A stretch of 64,000 nt of DNA from CAWCKS01 sp963763485 (GCA_963763485.1 CAVXOW010000003.1:1-64000), one strand, 5' to 3'; positions 1-12,343 are shown, counted from the first letter of the stretch. Notes: generated by a model not told the origin, from the letters alone. Translations and numbers: made by a program.

Positions 1-3943
<3,943 letters not shown>

Positions 3944-4395
3944 AGTCTTCTTAGTCCCCATCAATGTATGGGCATTTTGCTTGCCGCCACTATCCTCCCA
4001 CAGGACGTCATGGCCTGGCAGCATGCCGACGTTTCTCCTTTCACCGAAGCGAGCTGCCCGTGAAGTCAACTCCAACGCTTCAGATCGCCAACCTCGCGGC
4101 TCGCCGGGTGGTCCCGGCTCTGTTGTACGCGCCCCTGGAACTCGTTCGGCCCTGCGGTCTTGCTGCCGCAGGTGTCGCACTTCAGAGGTGCCTGGCGGCA
4201 CCCTCGGTGAAGTTGCCTTGAGGGCGAAACTGAGCCCTCTCGGCGGTTATTGGCGTCGCGGGACGCTGGGCCTCCTTCGCGGCAGACGACCGCAGATATC
4301 CGTCGACGAATATTCGCCGGCGGATAGGTTTTGAGGTCGCAGACCTTGTGGAAGGAGAGCGCCCGGCCCGGACCCAAAACCACTCGCGCCGAACG
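3944..4395 (-). ncRNA. Long hairpin-rich nrdJ leader, candidate structured RNA
   Basis: Between the predicted promoter and the nrdJ start lie about 450 nt with no convincing coding sequence and at least five short perfect stems. These are 4151-4157/4166-4172 (7 bp, 8-nt loop), 4187-4192/4197-4202 (6 bp, tetraloop), 4220-4225/4234-4239 (6 bp, 8-nt loop), 4253-4257/4262-4266 (5 bp, tetraloop) and 4334-4338/4342-4346 (5 bp, 3-nt loop). A longer imperfect dyad spans 4298-4325. I could not match it to a cobalamin riboswitch consensus, RNase P RNA, tmRNA, SRP RNA or 6S RNA. It may be a regulatory leader or a separate small RNA on either strand. Confidence 0.4.
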
Positions 4396-4401
4396 GATGA
4401 A

Positions 4402-4430
4402 AGCTAGGCCAACTCCGCCGCGCCCGTCAA
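4402..4430 (-). promoter_or_regulatory. Predicted nrdJ promoter
   Basis: On the minus strand, TTGACG (4430-4425) is followed after exactly 17 nt by CTAGCT (4407-4402), a plausible sigma-70-type -35/-10 pair. Transcription would begin near 4395. The -35 hexamer overlaps the promoter-proximal NrdR-like box, which would suit repression. Confidence 0.45.
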
Positions 4431-4470
4431 GCATTAGTACGGGTTCCTGAATCAAATACTAAATGTAGTA
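4426..4470 (-). promoter_or_regulatory. Paired NrdR-box-like sites upstream of nrdJ
   Basis: Two boxes with the CTA-N4/5-TWG core of NrdR sites occur at 4457-4470 (TACTACATTTAGTA on the minus strand, a near-perfect dyad) and 4426-4439 (TACTAATGCTTGAC). Their centres are 31 bp apart, the spacing of about three helical turns known for NrdR box pairs. They sit at and just upstream of the predicted -35 element. Confidence 0.55.
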
Positions 4471-4728
4471 GAAATACGGGGAAAAGATGGAAATTCAAGG
4501 GGCCGCAGCCGCGCCTCGCTGGCTGCAAGTATCAGTGAGTCCAACGAGATTCGCCAAGCCGAATTTTTTCATTTGCGACGTTCAAATCTCGCCGTCACCG
4601 CTCTCCACAAGAGAGATTTTTAACGCCCGAAACCCCTTGCACGGGCGCAACTCGGCCTGGCGCAAAGAGCGAGTCGGGGAGGGTGGCCGCAAATTGCGCG
4701 AGAGCTACTGCCGGCCGCTGAAGATCGG

Positions 4729-4902
4729 CTCCCTCCCCACCGCAAGTCGGGCTTGCCCGACTTGCGCATCACAACGCGCATCCGGGGCAAGCCCCGGATG
4801 CGATGGGGGAGGGTTGGGGAGGGGGTCGATCGTGGGACTCCGCCCCGCGACTCACTCCGACCCCCACCCCTAACCCCTCCCCACAAGGGGGAGGGGAAAC
4901 GC
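4729..4902. repeat. REP-like palindromic element
   Basis: CCCTCCCC-type outer blocks enclose perfect hairpins: 4742-4751/4756-4765 (10-bp stem) and 4779-4787/4792-4800 (9-bp stem). The element ends in CCCTCCCCACAAGGGGGAGG. It has the same general design as the repeat embedded in nrdJ. Confidence 0.7.
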
Positions 4903-4916
4903 CAGGCTTTGTGTAA

Positions 4917-5018
4917 TAGGTATTCAAATACCTTAGTTCTTTCTCCCCAAAACCCCGCGAAATCGAAGGAATCCCTCCATCCCCTCAATGCCTTGCGCGT
5001 CACCGGTGGTCGCACGCC
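4917..5018. repeat. Dispersed ~100-bp repeat, copy 1
   Basis: It starts with a short palindrome (AGGTATTCAAATACCT) and ends with CCTCAATGCCTTGCGCGTCA. The second copy at 8912-9012 matches it along the whole length, almost exactly over the last 35 bp. It lies 3' of the FG-GAP gene. Confidence 0.75.
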
Positions 5019-5041
5019 ACCGCGCCGCTCCAGCCTTGCCC

Positions 5042-7219
5042 TCAGGCAAAATCAGTCGGCTTGGCCTGGGTGCTGAAGGTCGCGTCGGGCTGGACCGCCG
5101 TGCCGTTGAATGTCGGGGTCACGGACTGGGTGACCGCGGTGCCGTTCATCAGCCACTCCGCAAGCGCGCCTGAATTGCTGCGCCAGAGCATGTCGGTGCG
5201 CGCGTCGCCGTTGAAGTCGCCGATCTCGACCACGTGCCAGCTCGCATCCGGTCCAACCTGAGCGCCGTTGGAGCTGACCACGCCGCTGCTCACGATGGTT
5301 GCTCCGTTCATCAGCCATTCGATCAAGAGGCCGCTGGTGTTGCGCCACAGGATGTCGGCATCGCCATCGGCATTGAAGTCGCCGATCGCGGCGATGCTGA
5401 AGCTCGCGTCCGGCCGAACCGCCGCGCCGTTAAAGGTGGTGTCGGCGCTGCCTGATATCACCGAGCCGTTCATCTGCCACAGCGCGACCTCGCCGCTGGT
5501 GCTGCGCCACAGGATGTCGGACTTGCCGTCGCCGTTGAAGTCGCCAATGCCGGCCACGCTGAACGACGCGTCGGGATTGACCGGGGTGCCGCCGAACGTG
5601 ACGAACGAACTCGACGCAATCACCGGGCCATCCATGGTCCACATGATCAGCGCACCGCTGGTGCTGCGCCAGAGGATGTCGCTCTTGCCGTCGAAGTCGA
5701 AGTCGCCGACGCCGGCGACGCTGAACGACGGATCGGGGTTCACCGCGACACCGTTGAAGGTCAGGAACGAGCTCGACTGAATCACCGAACCGTTCATGGT
5801 CCAGAGCGCCGTGAAGCCACTGGTGTTGCGCCACAGGATGTCGGCTCTGCCGTCGGCATTGAAGTCGGAGATCGCGGCGATGCTGAAGCTCGCGTCGGGC
5901 TTGATCTGCACCCCGTTGAAGGTGACGTTGAGTCCCGAGTTGATGACGCCGCTCTTGTCCATGTCCCAGGAGAACAGTGCGCCGCTGGTGTTGCGCCAGA
6001 AGATGTCGCTGATGCCGTTGTCGTTGAAGTCGGGTGGCGTGGTCAGCGTCATGACCTGGCCGCGTACGCCGATGGGATCGGGGTCTTCCGGCCGCGGCGC
6101 GGCGTCGTTCCAGCCAAAGAAGGCATTGACGCCGCTGACCGTGATCGTTGACGCAATCTGGCTATTATCCGTCAGCCGGTTGACGGTGAACTGTTGCCCC
6201 ATCGGCTGACCGTCACTGTTGAAGCGACGGGCCAAGATGTCGTCGTCACCGCCGGATAACCTGGTCCAGCTGACAATGAACCCACCGTCTGCGGTAGATG
6301 CGACCGCGGGATTGCCTTCAGCGCCCCCCGGCAGGTCGATCTCGAACTCCGCCGATAGCGAGCCGCTGCCTGAGGTGTCGTAGATCTTGCCAAACACATT
6401 CGTGTCGTCGCTGTAGACGATGACGTAGCGATGATCGTCAAGCGCGGCGACCCTTTCACCTCGCAATGCGGCGGTGTGATCGGAGATGGAAATTACCGTG
6501 CTGAGGTTGCTGGCCCCGTCGTAAAGGCGCGCGACGATGTTCAAGCTCGTGGCAGTCGTGCCGGTGGCATCCTCATAAACAACCAAGGCGCTGTTGCCGA
6601 TTGCAGCCACTGTGGGGCGACCCTGGAACGAGGTATTCGTTGCGACAGGCAGCGGCGCGGCCGCGGTGAATTGTGTGCTCAATCCGTCCACACTCACGAC
6701 GTTGAGGAAAATGTTGTCATCGGAGGCGCTAAACACCTGCTCGAACGCCACGACCTGACGACCGTCCGCCAGCGTGGCGATCGCTGGGTTGATCAGGTCG
6801 TCATGACCGGCCCCGCCATTGAAATCGCCAACAGACAGCGTCGAGGATACCGTGCCAGCCGCGTCCGCCGCAGCGCTCGCGTAAACGATGTTGTTGGGGT
6901 TCGGGTCGATCGTGTTGTTGAAATGACCGTCGTTTGTGAACGCCACCCCAAAACCACCGCCTGGCAACGCAGCGACGACAGGTTGAACTGAAGTGCTCCC
7001 TTCGCTGAAGAGGTCGACAAAGTCGAAGGACGCCGTGCCGTCCGCGTTGAAGATCGTGGCGACAGGATCCGGATCGGTCGGATTGAGGTTGGACTGATAA
7101 ACAACAGCAAAACGGCCGTCGCTTAGCGTGGTGGCCTGAGGGAACTCCTGGTTGCCGAGAACCTCGTGACCGCCGCCGATGTCTTTGTTGATTTGAAAAT
7201 CCGAGCCGAGAAACCTCAT
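5042..7219 (-). CDS. FG-GAP/VCBS-like repeat protein with propeller-like N-terminal half
   Basis: 725 residues. The C-terminal half holds six repeats of about 66 residues with the core SDILWRNTSG...W.MNG, each followed by PDASFSVAGIGDFNGDG. This is an FG-GAP/VCBS-type, calcium-loop-like motif that usually builds beta-propellers in secreted proteins. The N-terminal 400 residues differ from the three paralogues at 13-20.6 kb: they carry irregular repeats such as DGRFAVVYQS, GGFGVAFTND, DGRQVVAFEQ and GGFIVSWTRL, which also look like propeller blades. There is no Sec signal peptide, so export, if any, would be non-classical (type I is an inference). It ends with the family signature FSTQAKP. A LuxR gene lies upstream on the same strand. 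The function is unknown. Confidence 0.85.
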   Translation of the reverse strand: MRFLGSDFQINKDIGGGHEVLGNQEFPQATTLSDGRFAVVYQSNLNPTDPDPVATIFNADGTASFDFVDLFSEGSTSVQPVVAALPGGGFGVAFTNDGHFNNTIDPNPNNIVYASAAADAAGTVSSTLSVGDFNGGAGHDDLINPAIATLADGRQVVAFEQVFSASDDNIFLNVVSVDGLSTQFTAAAPLPVATNTSFQGRPTVAAIGNSALVVYEDATGTTATSLNIVARLYDGASNLSTVISISDHTAALRGERVAALDDHRYVIVYSDDTNVFGKIYDTSGSGSLSAEFEIDLPGGAEGNPAVASTADGGFIVSWTRLSGGDDDILARRFNSDGQPMGQQFTVNRLTDNSQIASTITVSGVNAFFGWNDAAPRPEDPDPIGVRGQVMTLTTPPDFNDNGISDIFWRNTSGALFSWDMDKSGVINSGLNVTFNGVQIKPDASFSIAAISDFNADGRADILWRNTSGFTALWTMNGSVIQSSSFLTFNGVAVNPDPSFSVAGVGDFDFDGKSDILWRSTSGALIMWTMDGPVIASSSFVTFGGTPVNPDASFSVAGIGDFNGDGKSDILWRSTSGEVALWQMNGSVISGSADTTFNGAAVRPDASFSIAAIGDFNADGDADILWRNTSGLLIEWLMNGATIVSSGVVSSNGAQVGPDASWHVVEIGDFNGDARTDMLWRSNSGALAEWLMNGTAVTQSVTPTFNGTAVQPDATFSTQAKPTDFA

Positions 7220-7467
7220 GGCGTCGCACCTCGCTGCAGCGGTGGCACCCCCCGCCGAAGGCGCGCGAACCGTCGGCTGCCGGCGGTGCGTCGGTTCGTT
7301 TTAAATGCGTGTCGTTGGTGACACGCGGCGGGGGCCTTGAGTGTCTTGCAACTGACTAGGCCTTCCGCCCGATCACGGCGTCATGCAAATGCAGTATGGG
7401 CTGAGCATAGCCGCGTGAGGTCGGCTTTCGGTCGCGGCGTCTGTGTGCTGTCGCGCCGGCAAGTGCC
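7220..7467. other. Intergenic region with a short hairpin
   Basis: A perfect 7-bp stem (7305-7311/7318-7324) lies between the LuxR gene and the FG-GAP gene. It could be a weak terminator for luxR or part of the FG-GAP upstream region. There is no clear T-tract. Confidence 0.35.
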
Positions 7468-8620
7468 TCAGCGCTGCTGTCGGCGCAGCGGTGAAACGAA
7501 TTGCGCGACCATGCGGACCAGCTCTGCCTGGCGGGTTGTCCCGGTCTTCTGCATGAGGCGCGTCAGATGGGTGCGCGCCGTGTTGGGGGCGATGCCCAAG
7601 GCCTTCGCCGCTTCTTTTGTCGTGCGTCCCTCCGCCAGCAGCACCAGCACGCGCGCCTCGGCGGCCGTGAGCCCGAACGCTGCGGCCCATGGCAGCACTG
7701 CGACGTCCGGAGCGTTCGCCGCTGGGGTCACGAATACCGCGGCCGCGGCGCTCGGCGCGATGCGGCTGCGAGCGGTCCCCGAACGCATCGGCAGGACGTG
7801 GGCAAATGTCGGACGGCCATCCATGTGGGGAATGAAAACGGTCTGCATCGCTTCGTCGCGGGCGTGGTCCGCAGGCTTGCACGCGGCCACTGCCTTTTTG
7901 AACCGTGGCGCGGCGTCTGCATTATGTGTCGTCAGCACGCCTCGTTCCGAGCGAAGCGCATCTGCGGCCGCCAGCAACTCCCGCGCCGCGCCATTGGCAT
8001 GGATGATGCGGCTGCCCTCGTCGACGAAGATGACCGGCACCGCGACGGCATCGAACGCGGTCTCGAATGTCTTCGACGTCAGCTCACGCATCTCGAGGAG
8101 ATCGGCAATCGAGGTCGCCTTGCGCAGGTGCGGCGCGAGCAGGCGCATGATCTCGATCTCGCGCGGTCCCGCGAAGCCGACATCGTGGTGGCGGGCAATC
8201 GACAGCGTTGCGAAGCGCGACGGTGTCTTGAGCAGATTGACGCCGATCGAGTTCGAGCCAGCCGTTCGGCCTGCCGAACTCCTGATAGACCTTGCTTGCG
8301 AGCCACTCGCTCGGCTTCATCACCATCGAAACGTTGTAGGGCTCGTCGACGTCGAACTTGGGGAAGGCATCGTTCAGCGGATTGTCGGCATGGAATTTTT
8401 CGGCGTAGGTTTGCATCGCCTGCCGATCGACATTCCAGTCCTGATAGAAGCGGCTTTGGTTCGTCACGGTGTCAACCATCATGATGACGCCGTTGATGCC
8501 GTGGACCAACTCACCGACCTGCTGGATTGCGGCGGGCCACAACTGCGGGTCGACGGCACAATCGTAGATGGTAGCGATCACCTCGGAGAATTGCTCGACG
8601 TCGATCGCTTGCTTGGCCAT
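7468..8620 (-). CDS. LuxR-family transcriptional regulator (one apparent frameshift)
   Basis: The start is ATG at 8620 (MAKQAIDVEQFSEVIATIYD). The N-terminal part resembles sensory regions of rhizobial LuxR regulators, and a PAS-like stretch follows (VPVIFVDEGSRIIHANGAAR). The C-terminal 65 residues are a LuxR/GerE helix-turn-helix (LTAAEARVLVLLAEGRTTKE, then APNTARTHLTRLMQKTGTTR). The frame changes near 8252, where one base must be skipped to join GRPNGWL to SIGVNLLKTPSRFATLS; both parts then make one protein of about 383 residues. It lies upstream of the FG-GAP gene on the same strand, so it may control that gene, but this is only inferred from position. Confidence 0.82.
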
Positions 8621-8757
8621 GCCAAATCGCGCCTGCTCGCCGTGGGTGGGTGCTGTCGTGCAATAGCCCCTCGGCGAAAGGCTGGGTCCGAGGAAGAAAC
8701 TTACATACAATCGCAGGTATTGCCGATCAATGACAATGAGGGACGGTGCCGAGCGCG

Positions 8758-8794
8758 GCCCGTTGATATTCCGCGGACCAATTAATCAACGGGC
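8758..8794. promoter_or_regulatory. Inverted repeat upstream of luxR
   Basis: Perfect 10-bp arms GCCCGTTGAT (8758-8767) and ATCAACGGGC (8785-8794) are separated by 17 bp, about 140 bp upstream of the LuxR start. It could be an operator or a hairpin. Confidence 0.4.
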
Positions 8795-8911
8795 TGCCAC
8801 ACTCCGCTGTCACTGCTCGCGAACCCGGGTACTCCGCGGCGTCTGTGAGCCTCACGAGCGCAGCAGGGTTACTGGATGCTGCCGCATTCGCGGGCGTGAC
8901 GACGCGTGAGA

Positions 8912-9012
8912 TGAGGTATCAAATTACCTTGCAAATCTCTCCGCAAAACCCCACAGAATTGAGCAAATCCTCCCATCCCCTCAATGCCTTGCGCGTCACC
9001 GCTGGTCGCCGA
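8912..9012. repeat. Dispersed ~100-bp repeat, copy 2
   Basis: It aligns with 4917-5018 from AGGTATCAAATTACCT to CCTCAATGCCTTGCGCGTCA, with the strongest identity in the final third. It sits upstream of the first EamA gene. Confidence 0.75.
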
Positions 9013-9085
9013 ATCCGGTCATGGCCTTACACATCATTTGCCTGCATGATGAGCAGGCCACGTGCTTTGAAATGAATCCCGAAAA

Positions 9086-9982
9086 ATGACCGCCATCGAT
9101 CAGCGCACGACGCCAAGAATCGTGCCGACCGGTTTCCTGTTCCTCGCCGTCACCGCGGGAAGCGCGTCGTTCAATTGGCCCGTGATGAAGTACCTGCTCA
9201 GCGAGTGGCCGCCGATGGCTACGCGCGGCTTGTGCGGCACGATGGGCGCGCTGCTTTTGACCATCATCGCACTCAGCATGAAGCAGAGCCTGAGAGTGCC
9301 GCGCGCGCTGTGGCTCAGGCTCTATCTCGCGGCCTTCCTCAACATCACCCTGTGGGTCGTGCTGATGGGCTTTGCGATGCTGTGGCTCAGTGCCAGCGAG
9401 GCCGTGATCATCGCCTATCTAATGCCCGTCATTACGACGTTTCTCGCGTGGCCCCTGTTGGGCGAGCGCATCACGTCGTTGCGTGTGATCGCCTTGTTCA
9501 TCGCCTTCGCAAGCCTCGCCGCGCTGATGGCGGGCAACGGCATCGATGCGTCGTGGGAGAAATTGCCGGGTGTGGTGATGGCGTTGATCACTGCCATTGC
9601 TTATGCGCTCGGCACCATCCTGCTGAAGAAATGGCCGCTCGGCCTGCCGCCGGTGTCATCCGCCGCGTGGCAACTCGGCCTCGGCTGCCTGCCGGCCGCG
9701 ATCTACGGCTTCATCCATGACCATCCGGATCCCGCAGCGCTCAGCGCTGTCGGCTGGACCTTCATCGCCTACAACATCGTTCTCCAGCAATGCGCGGGCT
9801 ACGTCTGCTGGCTGGCAGCCTTGCAGCGGTTGCCCGCATCGGTCGCTGCGATCTCGACCATGGTGGTGCCGGTCGGCGGCGTGTTGATTTCCGCCGCCTG
9901 GCTGCATGATCCGCTTGGTCCGTATCAGATCGTCGCGCTGATCTGCGTCGTCGGCAGCGTTGCGCTCGCGGTGCGCTCATGA
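9086..9982 (+). CDS. EamA/DMT-family transporter 1
   Basis: 298 residues with about ten hydrophobic segments in two repeated EamA halves. Typical motifs are FNWPVMKYLLSEWPP after TM1, ASEAVIIAYLMPVITTFLAW, and LLGERIT at the end of the first half. DMT proteins are inner-membrane carriers of small metabolites; the substrate cannot be read from sequence. It is the first of three tandem paralogues, and its stop overlaps the next start by 4 bp (ATGA). Confidence 0.9.
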   Translation: MTAIDQRTTPRIVPTGFLFLAVTAGSASFNWPVMKYLLSEWPPMATRGLCGTMGALLLTIIALSMKQSLRVPRALWLRLYLAAFLNITLWVVLMGFAMLWLSASEAVIIAYLMPVITTFLAWPLLGERITSLRVIALFIAFASLAALMAGNGIDASWEKLPGVVMALITAIAYALGTILLKKWPLGLPPVSSAAWQLGLGCLPAAIYGFIHDHPDPAALSAVGWTFIAYNIVLQQCAGYVCWLAALQRLPASVAAISTMVVPVGGVLISAAWLHDPLGPYQIVALICVVGSVALAVRS

Positions 9983-10875
9983 CCGAAGCCCTTCCGCGCG
10001 CACAAACCCGCGTCGATTCCATCGGGCTTTTCTTCCTGCTGACGACCTCGATCGTCTGGGGCCTGAACTGGCCGGTGATGAAATTCGCGCTGTCGGAATG
10101 GCCGCCGCTGTCCTCGCGCGGCTGGACCGGCGTCGTCGGCGCGCTGACGCTCGGGATTTACGCGCTTGCGCGTGGCGAGAGCCTGAAAGCGCCTGTAGAT
10201 CAATGGCCGCGGCTGTTGGTGTCCGCTGCGCTCAACGTCACGCTCTGGATGTTCGTGATGTCTCTTGCGCTGCTCTGGCTGCCGGCGAGCGAAGCCGTCG
10301 TCATCGCCTACACCATGCCGGTGTGGACCGCGCTGCTCGCTTGGCCCTTGCTCGGCGAGCGTCTGACGCTTCTGCGCATCGTTGCACTCGTGATGGCGTT
10401 TGCGGGCCTCGCCTCGCTGTTCGGCGGCGACGGCATTTCCGCAAGCGCGGCAAAATTGCCGGGCATGCTGCTGGCGTTCACCGGCTCGCTCGGCTTTGCC
10501 TTCGGCACCATCTTCCTGAAGCGATTTCCTATTCAATTGCCCGGCGCGACCTCGGCTGCGCTCCAGATCGGCGTCGGCAGTTTGCCGGTGGCGCTGATCG
10601 GTTCGTTCATCGAACATCCTGACGTGACCGTGCTCAACGCCGCGGGCTGGGCCGCGCTGGCCTACATGACTTTTGCCGGATTTTGCATCGCCTATGTCTC
10701 CTGGTTCGCCGCGCTCGAGCGGCTGCCGGCCTCGATCGCCGCGATCGGCACCATGCTGGCGCCCGTCATCGGCGTCGTCGTCGCCGCGCTTGCCCTGCAT
10801 GAACCGCTCGGACCGGCAAAGATCGCCGCGCTGGCCTTCACGGTGTGCGGCGTCGCGCTGGCGTCGCGATCATGA
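9979..10875 (+). CDS. EamA/DMT-family transporter 2
   Basis: 298 residues, starting inside the stop of transporter 1 (ATGA). The two-EamA-domain layout is the same, with WGLNWPVMKFALSEWPPLSS, LPASEAVVIAYTMPVWTALL, WPLLGERLT and a C-terminal RLPASIAAIGTMLAPVIGV. It is closer to its neighbours than to a generic EamA protein, which points to local duplication. The 4-bp overlaps on both sides imply translational coupling. Confidence 0.9.
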   Translation: MTEALPRAQTRVDSIGLFFLLTTSIVWGLNWPVMKFALSEWPPLSSRGWTGVVGALTLGIYALARGESLKAPVDQWPRLLVSAALNVTLWMFVMSLALLWLPASEAVVIAYTMPVWTALLAWPLLGERLTLLRIVALVMAFAGLASLFGGDGISASAAKLPGMLLAFTGSLGFAFGTIFLKRFPIQLPGATSAALQIGVGSLPVALIGSFIEHPDVTVLNAAGWAALAYMTFAGFCIAYVSWFAALERLPASIAAIGTMLAPVIGVVVAALALHEPLGPAKIAALAFTVCGVALASRS

Positions 10876-11765
10876 GGGCGCCCGACGACAAGAAAGGTGC
10901 GAATTTCGCCGCCGGCTTCGCCTTCCTGATGATCACGTCGGTCGGTTGGGGCCTGAACTGGCCGGTGACAAAGTATCTTTTGACCGAGTTGCCGCCGCTG
11001 TCGATGCGCGGCGTCAGCGGCCTGATCGGTGCGGCGGTGCTGGCGTTCGTCGCGCTCGCGCGAAAAGAACCGCTCGCGATCCCGCGCAAATTCTGGCTCC
11101 CTCTGTTCGCGACCTCGGTGATGGCGGTGAGCGCCTGGGCGGGCCTGATTGCGCTGGCGCTGTTGTGGCTCAACGCCGGTGAGGCGGCCGTGCTGGGGGC
11201 GTCCAATCCGGTATGGGTGTCGCTCTTGGCCTGGCCGTTGCTCGGCGAGCGGATCTCGCCACTCCGCATGCTTGCGATCTTCACCGGGCTTGCCGCGCTC
11301 GCCGTCTTGTTCGGCGTCAACGGCCTCGACGCCAGCGCGGACAAGCTGCCGGGGGTGGCGCTCGCGCTCGCCGCCACCATCGGCACGTCGGTCGGCACCA
11401 TCCTGATCAAACGTTTTCCGCTGCAGCTGCCGGCGATTTCGCTTGCCGCCTGGCAGCTGTTCCTCGGCTGTCTGGTCGTGACGGCTGCAGGGCTCGCCTT
11501 CGAGCATCCGCATTTCGAAAACCTGTCGACGAAGGGCTGGTGGCTGTTCAGCTACATGACCTTCGTGCAGTTTTGCATCTGCTATGTCTGCTGGTTCGCC
11601 GCGTTGAAGCGGCTGCCGGCGTCGACGGCTGCGACCGGCACGCTGGTGGTGCCGGTCGTCGGGGTCATCGCCTCAGCGATAGCGCTGCACGAGCCGCTCG
11701 GCGCGCGCGAGATCGGCGCGCTGCTGCTGACGCTGTTGAGCGTTGCGCTCGCGGTGCGGTCTTAG
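10872..11765 (+). CDS. EamA/DMT-family transporter 3
   Basis: 297 residues from ATG 10872, chosen because it overlaps the previous TGA as ATGA; an upstream in-frame start at 10845 would extend into transporter 2. It is a ten-TM EamA protein with WGLNWPVTKYLLTELPPLSM, GEAAVLGASNPVWVSLLAWP and RLPASTAATGTLVVPVVGV. It is the third member of the operon. At the acidic SEA position seen in the other two copies it has GEA, which may mean a different substrate. Confidence 0.9.
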   Translation: MRAPDDKKGANFAAGFAFLMITSVGWGLNWPVTKYLLTELPPLSMRGVSGLIGAAVLAFVALARKEPLAIPRKFWLPLFATSVMAVSAWAGLIALALLWLNAGEAAVLGASNPVWVSLLAWPLLGERISPLRMLAIFTGLAALAVLFGVNGLDASADKLPGVALALAATIGTSVGTILIKRFPLQLPAISLAAWQLFLGCLVVTAAGLAFEHPHFENLSTKGWWLFSYMTFVQFCICYVCWFAALKRLPASTAATGTLVVPVVGVIASAIALHEPLGAREIGALLLTLLSVALAVRS

Positions 11766-11776
11766 GCCTCAACGAC

Positions 11777-12343
11777 CTACGGGCAGGACCGGCGCACGCC
11801 GCCGCGGCCGATATACGTGCCGGTCGCGGGATCGTAGGTGCGGAAGCGCTGCATGCAGTAGTTGACGGCGTCAGGCGAAACTGTTCCGGGCGCGTCGCCA
11901 TAGTAGCCCTGGTCATAATAGCCGGGGTCGTAATAACCGGAGTCATAATACGGGTCGTAATAGGGATATCCCCCGAGCGCGAGACCGGCGCCAATCGCGA
12001 AGCCCGGCGCAAAGAAGTGCCGGTGGTGGAAAAACGCAGCGCGCGGCCCAACGAAACCCGGTCTGACAAAGCCTGGCCGTACGCCGGCAAATGCCGGCCG
12101 GGCGCCGACGAAACCGGGCCGCATGCCCATGCCACCGATCCGGGCGCCGGCGAAGTGCGCGCCTCCAAAACCGCCGCCACCGAAGTGCGCGCCGCCGAAA
12201 CCGGCGCCGCCGAAATGGCCGCCGCCACCGAAGTGGCCGCCACCGCCACCAAACCCGCCACGGGCAAAGCTTTGTGGAATTGCAACGACGGAAAGCGCGA
12301 CCGACAGCGCCATCGTCAACGCCGCCATTTTGGAACGCAACAT
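11777..12343 (-). CDS. Glycine-rich exported protein with BA14K-like C-terminus
   Basis: 188 residues. It has an N-terminal signal peptide (MLRSKMAALTMALSVALSVV, cleavage probably after SFA), then about 60 residues of Gly-His-Phe repeats (GGGGHFGGAGFGGAHF), a Pro/Gly/Phe part, a Tyr/Asp-rich stretch (YYDPGYYDQGYYGD), and a C-terminal YCMQRFRTYDPATGTYIGRG module ending RRSC. The last part matches the BA14K family of surface or immunoreactive proteins in Rhizobiales (two cysteines). It is convergent with the EamA operon, only 11 bp apart. Its role is probably envelope-associated. Confidence 0.83.
   Translation of the reverse strand: MLRSKMAALTMALSVALSVVAIPQSFARGGFGGGGGHFGGGGHFGGAGFGGAHFGGGGFGGAHFAGARIGGMGMRPGFVGARPAFAGVRPGFVRPGFVGPRAAFFHHRHFFAPGFAIGAGLALGGYPYYDPYYDSGYYDPGYYDQGYYGDAPGTVSPDAVNYCMQRFRTYDPATGTYIGRGGVRRSCP

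Larger units (their letters stand above)
4471..5041. other. Intergenic region, mainly repeats
   Basis: No credible gene. From 4471 to about 4728 I see nothing beyond AT-rich patches. The rest is a REP-like element (4729-4902) and one copy of a dispersed repeat (4917-5018). The nrdJ leader and the 3' end of the FG-GAP gene flank the region. Confidence 0.6.
8621..9085. other. Intergenic region between luxR and the EamA cluster
   Basis: A divergent-promoter region of 465 bp. It contains the 10-bp-arm inverted repeat at 8758-8794 and copy 2 of the dispersed repeat at 8912-9012. I see no gene. Confidence 0.6.

Noticed and set aside
3944..4395. Cobalamin riboswitch before nrdJ
   Set aside because: No B12-box consensus (AGCCAGGAGACCTGCC-like) was found on either strand, so I call only a candidate structured leader.
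4066..4455. Open frame of 129 residues upstream of nrdJ containing CDTCG
   Set aside because: Composition and lack of any ribosome-binding site suggest noncoding sequence; the strong hairpins argue for RNA. The CDTCG likeness to the NrdJ C-terminus is only five residues.
4560..4600. tRNA-like T-loop (GTTCAAATC)
   Set aside because: No acceptor stem, anticodon arm or D-arm can be folded around it.
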